Assembly: GCA_947069175.1 (NCBI GenBank)
Contig: CAMTDV010000023.1
Coordinates: 92,555,576-92,619,575, forward strand
Source of the DNA: Scalesia atractyloides
Taxonomy: Eukaryota; Streptophyta; Magnoliopsida; Asterales; Asteraceae
DNA: 64,000 nt
Direction: 5' to 3'
Every line of letters starts with the position of its first letter. The first letter of the stretch is position 1. The notes beneath the pieces are model-generated. The model saw only the letters and a program-made list of their open reading frames with translations, was not told the origin of the DNA and did not search any database. Below, one piece after another: positions 46,666-56,539 of this stretch. A program made the position numbers and the translations under genes.

Positions 46666-47077
46666 GTTAGACACACAGTCCAGCGGTGGACTGTGTGCAA
46701 ACACATAGCGCACGTCACGAGTTCGAACCTTACAAACACACCGACTTTCCGAATTAAAACCAATTTTTTTAAACAGAATCAGATCAAGTCACGGTATGTC
46801 TATAAGATTAAAATAAACCGTAAGTTAAACAGATTAGACACACAGCCCAACTAGTTGGGCTGTGCGCTTACAAACCAAAGGACCCGAGTTCGATCCGGCT
46901 CCCTGCAACCGGTTCGACCATTTTAAATCCTTTTAATATAAACCAAATAAATTAACATTTAATTAGTATATATATAATTAAAACATAGAATATTTCGGGT
47001 TAGACATGTAGCTCAGTTGGTAGAGCTGCGTGCACGCGTACGAGAGGTCCCGGGTTCGAACCTCACTCAGTGCACAC
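46666..47077 (+). other. tRNA-like array (3 units of 167 bp) in 5' LTR
   Basis: Units 46666-46731, 46833-46900 and 47000-47077 start exactly 167 bp apart with (GG)TTAGACAYR. Unit A has hairpin CACAGTCCAGCGGTGGACTG and B-box GAGTTCGAACC. Unit B has hairpin CACAGCCCAACTAGTTGGGC and B-box GAGTTCGATCC. Unit C has TAGCTCAGTTGGTAGAGC and B-box GGTTCGAACC, with 33 bp between boxes as in intronless tRNA genes. No complete acceptor stem is visible. Confidence 0.8.
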
Positions 47078-47095
47078 TCAACCACAGTCCGACCA

Positions 47096-47131
47096 GTCAA
47101 CGGTCCGGTCAACGGTCAACAAAAAGTCAAA
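47096..47131 (-). promoter_or_regulatory. W-box cluster in 5' LTR
   Basis: Four GTCAA (reverse TTGAC) cores occur within 36 bp, three in the wider TTGACC form. The 3' LTR has five, and the solo LTRs have comparable clusters (for example 34020-34072). TTGACC/T is the WRKY transcription factor core. Confidence 0.6.
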
Positions 47132-48182
47132 AAAAAATTTATTTTATTTATTTATTTATTTAATTTAAAAATCAATTAAAAATACTTAAAAATAATATTT
47201 TTAAAATTAGAAAATGACCTTAAACTCACAAAAATAAATCTAAAAATCCTATTAAAATTGTTAATAAAATCCACTTATTTACCGAACCATTTCGTTATTA
47301 TTTTAGGTTAGTTTTTCCTCGTCGATCAAATCCCAAAACTCGTGCGCATTCAACATCATCAAAAGAACGCACCCAATGTGAGTGAATTTCTATCAATTCC
47401 CCATTTTAATCACATTTTGGGGTGTATCATGTGTCGCTTAATTATTTATTATATTTAAACACTTGTGCATCCATCATATCCATGATCAAATGTGTATCCA
47501 ATATGTATCAATTGTTTGTGTGGTTAATGTTTAGATTAAATTTATCATTTTCAGTACATACATTTCATTAGGCCCAACAGCTCCCCGTGGGAGACGGGTT
47601 GAGTACAGGTGCCTCATTTCGATCGGCTCCGTTTGATTGAGCCTTGATCTCACATACATCATCATAGGCTCGTCTGTTCCCCATTACCTATGAGCGGAAC
47701 GTGAAGTTGCCAACATACGAGGCCAGCTCCGTTTGATTGAGCCTAGATCTCACAATACATTATCATTCATGTCATATACTCATTCAAGGTGGTTTGTGAT
47801 TGTTTGTTTATATACGTTTGCTCACATATGATTATTGCACAATTTTTCCATATTAAATACAATAAGAAATCAATAACAAATGTTTTTAACAAAGGTTCAC
47901 TCGCCAACTTTTGTTGACCCAAAATTTCCCCATTTTTACATATGATACAGGTGATCCAGTTGAATCAAGAAACACATAGTACGGCCTAGAAGAATAAATC
48001 AGTTTAGACTTTGGATTGTTTTATTTAGTTTTCATTTCCTTGTATTGTATGAATTTGGTTTGAACATTTAAGTGTAATTTGAATTTAATAAACATGAAAC
48101 ATTTTAGTAAACATTATGAGCTTTGGTGATAACCCAATTATGCCCCGACTCTTATTCCGCTGCGGGTCGGGGTGTGACAGAT

Positions 48183-48195
48183 TGGTATCAGAACC
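48183..48195 (+). promoter_or_regulatory. Primer binding site
   Basis: TGGTATCAGAACC begins 4 bp after the 5' LTR and matches the complement of the initiator tRNA-Met 3' end (TGGTATCAGAGCC) at 12 of 13 positions. Confidence 0.85.
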
Positions 48196-48989
48196 AGGTT
48201 TATAGGGATATAGGATAGGTTATTAGACCCTTAGAGCCTATACTATAGTTGATTAAAAATTTTAAATTGTTTATGTGTTACATGCAAAATTTATGATGTT
48301 TATATGCTTTATGTTTATTGTTACATTCAATGTTATGCAAGCATGTTCATAAGTACATATTATTATACAATGCTTATCATGAATCATATCCTCATAACAT
48401 ACCATATCCATGAGAGCACACACCTCACAATTCCTATGATTTTTGCAACAATTTTTGTATTTTCAAATCACATCAAAGTGAGTTCTCATGACGGGCATGT
48501 AGTAACTGGAAGGGTACGAGTACCGGTAGTCGGAACGTCCTGTCTAGGCTTGGCATTCGTATAAATCCAAAATAAAGGACCAGTTTGCCTACCTGGGGAC
48601 TAACGATGAGAGTACGAAGGACCTATTAGGCCAAAGCATGCAATACCAAACGTCGTGTGAGCTAACCCCACTTTGAGTTGTCATTGTGTCTATACCCGGA
48701 CACCCTCCTACCATACATCTCGCAAACATATTTCATGGTTTTCATTCGGGTGATGCGAGTGTTAAACCGCCAACACCAATGTGAATCCTACTAAGCCAAT
48801 AGTCATGGGGGCCCACATGACTATACAGGCGATGGTATGAGGGACATTGGAGGCCCAAACATGAGCAAACCCAAGACATCCTATGGATGTAAGTGCATTA
48901 TTGATGATTATGTTATTTTATTATTTTTAACGACACATGACACCTAAAAACTTCTTAAACTCACAATCTTCCTATGTATGTTCCTGTAG
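48196..48989 (+). other. Untranslated leader of the element
   Basis: Between the primer binding site and gag. No ORF of recognisable content; an 86-codon frame at 48304 shows no domain. Packaging signals would be expected here but cannot be read by eye. Confidence 0.5.
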
Positions 48990-50603
48990 ATGTCGGCTAG
49001 GCAACTACGTGGAGGTAGAAAGTCAGGAAGATCAAACGAACGCTTGGCCACCCAAATTGCAAAACAAATGGCCGCGGTGCTTCCTGACATCGTAATTCAA
49101 GTCCAACAAGCTCTCACCGCGAATCCCATCAACCCTCCCAACCAAGAAGACCAGAACGTCGACAACCCTACCTCCAAAAAGTGCTCCTACAAACACTTCA
49201 AGTCTTGCGATCCCCCAAAGTATGAAGGGACCGAAGGTGTCACTGCTCTCCTCCACTGGTTTGAGGAAATGGAGAACACCTTCCTCAATTGCGATTGTCC
49301 CAAGGATCGCAAGGTACGTTACGCAACCGGGAGACTGTTTGGGATAGCCCTGACCTGGTGGAACACAGAGAAGGGTAAGAAAGGAGTCGAAGATGCTATG
49401 GCCTTAACATGGGAAGAGTTAAGGGAAATAATGACAAGACGCTTCTGTCCAAGAAGCGAAATCAAGAAGTTGGAAGATGAATTCCACTCGTTAAAACAAA
49501 AGGAAGGAGATCATACTTCCTACAACAAAAGATTTCTCGAGCTAAACCAAATGATCCCCAACTTGTTCACCCCAGTGTACCGCTTGGTTGAACACTACAT
49601 TCGAGGCCTCCCCTCGAAAATTCAAGACTCGGTTCTAAGCACTTCGCCAGCGACACTTGAAGTCGCAATGGAACTAGCTACCGAACTTACCGAGAATCGC
49701 ATCCGAAACGGTAAATTCAAGGAGGAGAAAAAGAAAACCCCCATTGAGGCTCCAACTTCAAACCATTCTGGCTCCTCTTCGAAGTTTACTGGTAAAAGGA
49801 AGCGAAACAACAGGAACTTTGCTGTCACTCAAACAAACCCCCCAATCACCGCTGCACCCATCACCCAAATTGCCCCCTCAGCTGCACCATATAAAAAGCC
49901 ATACTCCGGCCCATACCCAAAATGCAACTGTTGCCAATACCATCACTTTCCCGAACACCCCTACCAACATTGCACCAGCTGTGGCCGTGCAGGTCACACC
50001 ATCCAAACCTGTCGCACACTTCAGCGAATGAACCGCAACCAACCCTCAACCCAAACCCACCATCAGATAGTGGGTCAAGCCCAACAACCCTTACTTCTAC
50101 CACCTACACAACATACGGCCCAATCCTACTACCAACCCCACTACCCCATGATGCAACCCATGCGGGCTTGTTACAACTGTGGAGACCCAAACCACTTTAG
50201 AAACACTTGTCCACGCTTGGTGAACATCATTCATGCCCAAGCTCAAGCAAATTCGGTGAACCAAGCTAACCAAGCTCCTCCACCTGCTAGAGGAAGAGCT
50301 TTCAACATCAACGCCAATCAAGCTAGGGCTGACAACAACGTGGTTAACGGTACGTTTCTCATCAATGGTAGTTATGCATCCATGTTATTTGATACTGGCG
50401 CGGATAAGAGTTTGGTGTCCTTAGAATTTGAATCCATCCTCAACCAAACTCGTGATAATCTCATGGAATCCATAACGGTGGAAGTTGCTGACGGAAAACC
50501 GGTCTCATTAAACTCTATTATACGAAATTGTACCCTCACTTTAAACGGTCACGATTTTCCAGTTGACCTCATTCCTATGAAGTGGGAAGTTTCGACATTA
50601 TAA
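48990..50603 (+). CDS. Gag and protease of the gypsy element
   Basis: 537 codons. The N-terminal half has a typical plant gypsy capsid (retrotrans_gag) with LTWWNTEKG and YIRGLPSKIQ-like stretches. Two CCHC zinc knuckles follow (CTSCGRAGHTIQTC and CYNCGDPNHFRNTC), then a protease with the active site LFDTGADKSLVS. The frame is lost about 20 codons before the end through an indel near 50583. The remaining protease C-terminus and RT linker are in another frame. Product not expected to be fused to RT in this copy. Confidence 0.9.
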   Translation: MSARQLRGGRKSGRSNERLATQIAKQMAAVLPDIVIQVQQALTANPINPPNQEDQNVDNPTSKKCSYKHFKSCDPPKYEGTEGVTALLHWFEEMENTFLNCDCPKDRKVRYATGRLFGIALTWWNTEKGKKGVEDAMALTWEELREIMTRRFCPRSEIKKLEDEFHSLKQKEGDHTSYNKRFLELNQMIPNLFTPVYRLVEHYIRGLPSKIQDSVLSTSPATLEVAMELATELTENRIRNGKFKEEKKKTPIEAPTSNHSGSSSKFTGKRKRNNRNFAVTQTNPPITAAPITQIAPSAAPYKKPYSGPYPKCNCCQYHHFPEHPYQHCTSCGRAGHTIQTCRTLQRMNRNQPSTQTHHQIVGQAQQPLLLPPTQHTAQSYYQPHYPMMQPMRACYNCGDPNHFRNTCPRLVNIIHAQAQANSVNQANQAPPPARGRAFNINANQARADNNVVNGTFLINGSYASMLFDTGADKSLVSLEFESILNQTRDNLMESITVEVADGKPVSLNSIIRNCTLTLNGHDFPVDLIPMKWEVSTL

Positions 50604-52298
50604 TCGGTATGGACTGGCTCAGCCAATATCATGCTGAAGTAGTATGCCGCGAAAAGTTCATTCGCATTCCTCTTGCATACGGTCAAACCCTACGAATATT
50701 TGGAGAAACCCCTTCGAAAGGACTCAAATTGATGTCCTGCCTTTAAGCCCGAAAATATCTCCGCAAGAACTATGTCGCATTCCTAACTCACGTCGTCAAG
50801 AAGGGAAACAAGGAGAAGAAACTAGAAGATATACCTGTAGTGAAAGAATTCCCACAAGTCTTTCCCGACGACATCTCAGGACTTCCTCCCATGAGGGAAG
50901 TCGAATTCCGCATTGATCTTATACCTGGCGCTACACCAGTCGCAAAATCTCCTTATAGGTTAGCCTCATCCGAAATGCAAGAGCTGGCCAGTCAACTGCA
51001 AGAGCTGACTGAAAAAGGATTCATACGTCCTAGCTCATCGCCTTGGGGTGCACCTGTCCTGTTTGTGAAGAAGAAAGATGGAATGTTTCGCATGTGTATC
51101 GACTACAGAGAACTCAACAAATTAACGGTCAAGAACCGCTATCCATTACCTCGCATCGATGACCTACTAGACCAACTTCAGGGCGCCACCTGTTTTTCAA
51201 AAATCGACCTTCGTTCTGGTTATCATCAACTCAGAGTATGAAGAAGACGTCCCAAAGACCGCCTTCCGAACTCGTTATGGACATTATGAATTCATGGTCA
51301 TGCCAATTGGATTAACCAACGCCCCAGCAGTATTCATGGATCTAATGAATAGGGTATGCAAACCCTACCTCGACCGTTTTGTCATAGTCTTCATCGACGA
51401 CATCCTCATCTACTCAAAGTCTAAATCTGATCATGAACGACACCTTCGACTCATCCTTACACTCTTAAGAACCGAAAAGCTCTACGCTAAATTCTCCAAA
51501 TGCGAATTTTGGTTAAGAGAGGTACAATTCCTTGGACATGTCGTCAATGACAAGGGAATACATGTCGACCCCTCAAAGATCAAAGCAGTACAGGAATGGC
51601 AAGCGCCACGTACCCCTACCGAAGTAAGATCATTTCTTGGTTTGGCTGGTTACTATCGCCGCTTCATTGCAAATTTCTCCCGTATTGCTGTACCATTCAC
51701 GGCTTTGACTCATAAAGGAAAACCCTTCATATGGGGACCTAAACAAGAAGAAGCCTTCCAAACCCTTAAGCAAAAGCTTTGTGACGCACCTATCCTCACA
51801 CTCCCCGAAGGTTGCGATGACTTTGTAGTATATTGCGACGCATCAGGGCAAGGGCTAGGCTGTGTGTTAATGCAAAGAGGAAAAGTGATAGCCTACGCTT
51901 CTAGACAACTCAAAGTTCATGAGAAGAACTACACCACCCACGACCTGGAACTTGGAGCCGTTGTGTTCGCTCTCAAGATATGGAGACATTACCTCTACGG
52001 TACCAAGTGTGAAATATACACTGACCACAAGAGCCTCCAACATATCTTTAACCAAAAGGAGTTGAATATGAGGCAACGAAGATGGGTCGAACTTTTTAAT
52101 GACTACGACTGTGAAATTTGGTATCATCCTGGCAAGGCAAACGTGGTGGCCGATGCGCTCAGTCGAAAAGGTTATGCGAACTCCATTCGTCTTCTATGTT
52201 CGCAAATCATAACCGACATCAAAGATCGAATCCGAGAAGCTCAACATGTTTCTGTAACAGAAAATGACGTACGCCATGAGCTGTCTTGTGGAGCATAA
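50604..52298 (+). pseudogene. Reverse transcriptase and RNase H, broken
   Basis: The linker from 50604 contains an in-frame TAA at 50744-50746. The RT continues to 51241, where a single-base indel shifts frame, and then from 51294. The catalytic motif FIDDILIYS is present. RNase H has the CDASGQGLG, TDHKSLQHIF and VVADALSRK motifs. A TAA at 52296-52298 separates it from the integrase. All breaks are in place in this copy and no intact Pol is encoded. Confidence 0.9.
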
Positions 52299-52385
52299 CT
52301 TAAAATCGAAACCAAATCCGACGGTATTCTGTACTATCTAGATCGCATATGGATTCCCGATCACAATAACCTTCGTGATTTCCTT

Positions 52386-53660
52386 ATGAATGAGGCGCAC
52401 AAAACACGGTACTCTGTACACCCAGGAGCCGACAAGATGTATCAAGATCTTCGATACACCTACTGGTGGCCTGGAATGAAAAAGGATATTGCTGTTTTTG
52501 TATCCAAGTTCCTTACCTGTTCCAAAGTAAGAGCTGAACATCAAAGACCTTCAGGACTTCTAACCCAACCTGAAATACCTGTATGGAAGTGGGAAAACAT
52601 AACCATGGACTTCATTACCGGGTTACCTCGCACCTCCAGTGGGTATGACACAATATGGGTAATCGTTGATCGTCTTACAAAATCAGCTCACTTTATTCCG
52701 ATCCGCGAGGACTTCAAGAACGAGAAGTTAGCTCGTATCTACATCAGCGAGATTGTAAGCAGTCATGGTGTACCTTTAAGCATCATTTCAGACCGTGATG
52801 GTCGTTTCACTTCACGAACATGGCAAGCCGTACAAGCCGCCTTGGGTACACGACTAGACCTCAGTACCGCTTTTCATCCTCAAACTGATGGACAATCTGA
52901 ACGCACCATCCAAACTCTTGAAGACATGCTTCGAGCATGTGTCATAGACTTCAAAGGGAATTGGGACGCTCATCTACCATTAGTTGAATTTTCGTACAAC
53001 AACAGCTATCATTCAAGTATCGGCATGGCACCTTTCGAAGCTTTATATGGTCGTAAGTGCCGATCACCAATATGTTGGCACGAAATTGGAGAAGCACAAA
53101 TCACCGGTCCAGAATTAATTCAAGAAACAACAGACAAGATCCATCAAATTCGAAACAATCTTCTAGCGGCACAAAGTCGTCAAAAGAGTTATGCAGACAA
53201 ACGACGAAAGCCCTTGGAGTTTAACATTGGTGACCAAGTACTTTTAAAAGTATCACCGTGGAAGGGAGTGGTTCGTTTTGGCCAAAAGGGCAAGCTAGCA
53301 CCACGCTACGTAGGACCTTTCAAGATACTCGAAAGAGTAGGACCTGTAGCATACAAGCTTGACCTACCAGAAGAGCTCAACAGAATTCATCCCACATTCC
53401 ACGTATCAAACTTGAAGAAGTGCCTCGCCGATGAAAACCTCCATATTCCTCTAGAAGACATTCAAGTCGATGAATCTATGCATTTCATTGAAAGACCAGT
53501 GGAAATTATGGACTTCGGGGAGAAACGTTTAAGACGGAGTCGTATTCCAATTGTCAGGGTACGCTGGGAGTCGAAACGAGGACCTGAGTTTACTTGGGAA
53601 CGTGAAGACTCAATGCGCGAGAAATACCCACATCTTTTTCCTGTTACCACTACTACTTAA
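52386..53660 (+). CDS. Integrase with chromodomain-like C-terminus
   Basis: 424 codons, in the RNase H frame but behind the TAA. The HHCC zinc finger has lost its first cysteine (phenylalanine at 52509-52511 where the family has CLTC). DDE residues sit in TMDFITGL, IISDRDGRF and QTDGQSERT. A GPFKILERVGPVAYKLDLP segment precedes the chromodomain-like tail RSRIPIVRVRWESKRGPEFT, typical of Tekay-type chromoviruses. Confidence 0.88.
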   Translation: MNEAHKTRYSVHPGADKMYQDLRYTYWWPGMKKDIAVFVSKFLTCSKVRAEHQRPSGLLTQPEIPVWKWENITMDFITGLPRTSSGYDTIWVIVDRLTKSAHFIPIREDFKNEKLARIYISEIVSSHGVPLSIISDRDGRFTSRTWQAVQAALGTRLDLSTAFHPQTDGQSERTIQTLEDMLRACVIDFKGNWDAHLPLVEFSYNNSYHSSIGMAPFEALYGRKCRSPICWHEIGEAQITGPELIQETTDKIHQIRNNLLAAQSRQKSYADKRRKPLEFNIGDQVLLKVSPWKGVVRFGQKGKLAPRYVGPFKILERVGPVAYKLDLPEELNRIHPTFHVSNLKKCLADENLHIPLEDIQVDESMHFIERPVEIMDFGEKRLRRSRIPIVRVRWESKRGPEFTWEREDSMREKYPHLFPVTTTT

Positions 53661-53679
53661 ATTTCGGGACGAAATTTCT

Positions 53680-53691
53680 AAAAGTAGGGGA
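53680..53691 (+). promoter_or_regulatory. Polypurine tract
   Basis: AAAAGTAGGGGA, 3 bp before the 3' LTR. Purine-rich except for one T. Position and composition fit plus-strand priming. Confidence 0.7.
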
Positions 53692-53880
53692 TACTGTAAC
53701 ATCCGTCGAAAAACGGGTTTCCAAACCCGCTTCGTTTATTTATCGAATAATCAGTTATAAAATTTCGTTGCGTAATTATGATCAATATTAATTTTAAACA
53801 ATACATAATTAATAAACATTTTTGAATTTAAAAACTATAATTATTAAAAAGTAAAAATAAGTTAGAAGAAAATTAAAAGA

Positions 53881-53950
53881 GGCTGCCGGGTTTCGAACCC
53901 GGGTCAGCCGGAAGAAACACGCAACACCCAGCCACTCCGCCACTTGACTC
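53881..53950 (-). other. Antisense tRNA-like module in U3 (3' LTR)
   Basis: Same A-box (TGGCGGAGTGG) and perfect T-arm as in the 5' LTR, differing at two positions between the boxes. Confidence 0.75.
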
Positions 53951-54808
53951 ATTTGTGATAACTAATAAAACAATTAATACTTATAATAAAACTCAAAACT
54001 CAAATTCGATAATCAGCGCGCCCAATTCGCAGTCGCCGGAAATACCGACGATTTCGCCAATTGTCGACGGTTTCCTTTGACTAAACGCGTGTATTAACCT
54101 CGACATCCGTTATAACCGATGTCTAATCCCGCGATCTCAGTCATAACCGCCGGAGAAAACCTTGACCACGAATCAAGACCAAATTCGGACTCAATTCATC
54201 CTGATTCTTCCCTATAAATACACACCTAAGTCTCTGGTAATCTTTTCGCTCAAAATCGCACAATTTCTCGAAGCAATTACACTCGCCGGAGATATTCTGT
54301 ATTGCCGGACATTCGCCGGAAAACCGAGACTTACATCAAATCGGTAAATTTTCTCGACTCTTTCGTTTTCAATCCATTGCTAGACTTATACTAACTTCAA
54401 TCCTCAACCAGAATCGGTCCCAGAAGACGTTGCCGGATAATATGCACTCGCCGGAAAATCTCTGGAAATTTCCGAAATCACGATGTGAATCGGTACAATC
54501 ATCTAAACCCTCTGATAATCCTTGTTTAGTAACTCAATTTCACAACTCATCGATCAAAACTGTTAATTGATTCAATCAGACGGAATTCACAAATCAGAGC
54601 CGACGACCATTGCCGGAATTCTGAGGAAAGCATTCTGTTCGGTACATTCGATTCCGTAACTCTATTTATTCATTACATTTCAATCACTTATATGATCGTC
54701 GAACGATTTCAACCAGAACAGTTGGATATCGTTTGTCTGTGTCTTGAACGAAGAAGACGAAGTCAAACGTTGTGTATAAGTGTAATTAAAACAAGATATT
54801 AAACCGGG

Positions 54809-55220
54809 TTAGACACACAGTCCAGCGGTGGACTGTGTGCAAACACATAGCGCACGTCACGAGTTCGAACCTTACAAACACACCGACTTTCCGAATTAAA
54901 ACCAATTTTTTTAAACAGAATCAGATCAAGTCACGGTATATCTATAAGATTAAAATAAACCGTAAGTTAAACAGATAAGACACACAGCCCAACTGGTTGG
55001 GCTGTGTGCTTACAAACCAAAGGACCCGAGTTCGATCCGGCTCCCTGCAACCGGTTCGACCATTTTAAATCCTTTTAATATAAACCAAATAAATTAACAT
55101 TTAATTAGTATATATATATAATTAAAACATAGAATATTTCGGGTTAGACACGTAGCTCAGTTGGTAGAGCTGCGTGCACGCGTACGAGAGGTCCCGGGTT
55201 CGAACCTCACTCAGTGCACA
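54809..55220 (+). other. tRNA-like array (3 units of 167 bp) in 3' LTR
   Basis: Units start at 54809, 54976 and 55143, again exactly 167 bp apart, with the same boxes as the 5' LTR. The middle unit's hairpin here reads CACAGCCCAACTGGTTGGGC instead of CACAGCCCAACTAGTTGGGC. Confidence 0.8.
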
Positions 55221-56539
55221 CTCAACCACAGTCCGACCGGTCAACGGTCCGGTCAACGGTCAACGGTCAACAAAAAGTCAAAAAAAAATTTATTTTTTTT
55301 ATTTATTTATTTAATTTAAAAATCAATTAAAAATACTTAAAAATAATATTTTTAAAATTTGAAAATAACCTTAAACTCACAAAAATAAATCTAAAAATTC
55401 TATTAAAATTGTTAATAAAATTCACTTATTTACCGAACCATTTCGTTATTATTTTAGGTTAGTTTTTCCTCGTCGATCAAATCCCAAAACTCGTGCGCAT
55501 TCAACATCATCAAAAGAACGCACCCAATGTGAGTGAATCTCTACCAATTCCCCATTTTAATCACATTTTGGGGTGTATCATGTGTCGCTTAATTATTTAT
55601 TATATTTAAACACTTGTGCATCCATCATATCCATGATCAAATGTGTATCAAATATGTATCAATTGTTTGTGTGGTTAATGTTTAGATTAAATTTATCATT
55701 TTCAGTACATACATTTCATTAGGCCCAACAGCTCCCCGTGGGAGACGGGTTGAGTACAGGTGCCTCATTTCGATCGGCTCCGTTTGATTGAGCCTTGATC
55801 TCACATACATCATCATAGGCTCGTCTGTTCCCCATTACCTATGAGCGGAACGTGACGTTGCCAACATACGAGGCCAGCTCCGTTTGATTGAGCCTGGATC
55901 TCACAATACATTATCATTCATGTCATATACTCATTCAAGGTGGTTTGTGATTGTTTGTTTATATACGTTTGCTCACATATGATTATTGCGCAATTTTTCC
56001 ATATTAAATACAATAAGAAATCAATAACAAATGTTTTTAACAAAGGTTCACTCGCCAACTTTTGTTGACCCAAAATTTCCCCATTTTTACATATGATACA
56101 GGTGATCCAGTTGAAGCAAGAAACACATAGGACGGCCTAGAAGAATAAATCAGTTTAGACTTTGGATTGTTTTATTTAGTTTTCATTTCCTTGTATTGTA
56201 TGAATTTGGTTTGAACATTTAAGTGTAATTTGAATTTAATAAATATGAAACATTTTAGTAAACACCATGAGCTTTGGTGATAACCCAATTATGCCCCGAC
56301 TCTTATTCCGCTGCGGGTCGGGGTGTGACATTCAGATTGCCACTGTACTGGTATCGATATTCCAGTACGGTACACAATCATACGATGCACTATAAAAATG
56401 AATATAGGTTTTGATACCAATATTGTTCAGTTGATTACGATAATCATACTGTATCAGTTCATAGAAAGAAAAAATAATAAAAATAAATACGGTACCGACA
56501 CCTACGTTTTTCATTCGCTTTTAGTTCGGTTCACTACAG

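Larger units (their letters stand above)
45552..48179 (+). repeat. 5' LTR of the full element
   Basis: 2628 bp, TGTAACATCC to GGTGTGACA. Ordered features: antisense tRNA-like module 45738-45806, TATA box at 46070-46078, sense tRNA-like units starting at 46666, 46833 and 47000, W-box cluster 47096-47131. If transcription starts about 30 bp after the TATA box, U3 is about 550 bp and the sense units lie in the transcribed leader. Confidence 0.92.
45552..56330 (+). mobile_element. Full-length Ty3/gypsy chromovirus (Tekay-like), coding region decayed
   Basis: 10,779 bp with LTRs 45552-48179 and 53695-56330, and the perfect 5-bp target duplication TTCAG (45547-45551 and 56331-56335). Domain order is gag, protease, RT, RNase H, integrase with a C-terminal chromodomain-like region, which makes it Ty3/gypsy chromovirus. 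Breaks are an indel near 50583, nonsense TAA at 50744, an indel near 51236 and nonsense TAA at 52296, so it cannot make Pol by itself. By eye the two LTRs differ at about 1-2% of positions, so the insertion is fairly young. Orientation is opposite to the three solo LTRs. Confidence 0.95.
53695..56330 (+). repeat. 3' LTR of the full element
   Basis: 2636 bp, same order of features as the 5' LTR. Small differences include an extra GGTCAAC in the W-box cluster and TA repeats near 55110. Confidence 0.92.
42164..56539. repeat. Tandem duplication of a ~0.5-kb unit, each copy split by a different LTR insertion
   Basis: Unit 1 is 42164-45285 and unit 2 is 45284-56539. Removing the insertions leaves about 470-490 bp each, running from AGTATTTACTTTTTAGT to CGGTTCACTACAG. 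In unit 1 the sequence GGTTCAGATTGCC (42427) is uninterrupted, whereas in unit 2 it is split by the full element. In unit 2 GATACCAATATTGTTC (56412) is uninterrupted, whereas in unit 1 it is split by solo LTR 3. Each copy is thus the empty site for the other's insertion. Confidence 0.9.

Noticed and set aside
46999..47077. Functional tRNA gene in the LTR
   Set aside because: Boxes A and B and a D-arm-like hairpin are present, but I could not find a full acceptor stem or a normal anticodon arm, so it is annotated as tRNA-like.
48304..48564. 86-codon ORF in the gypsy leader
   Set aside because: Not conserved content; leader region between primer binding site and gag.
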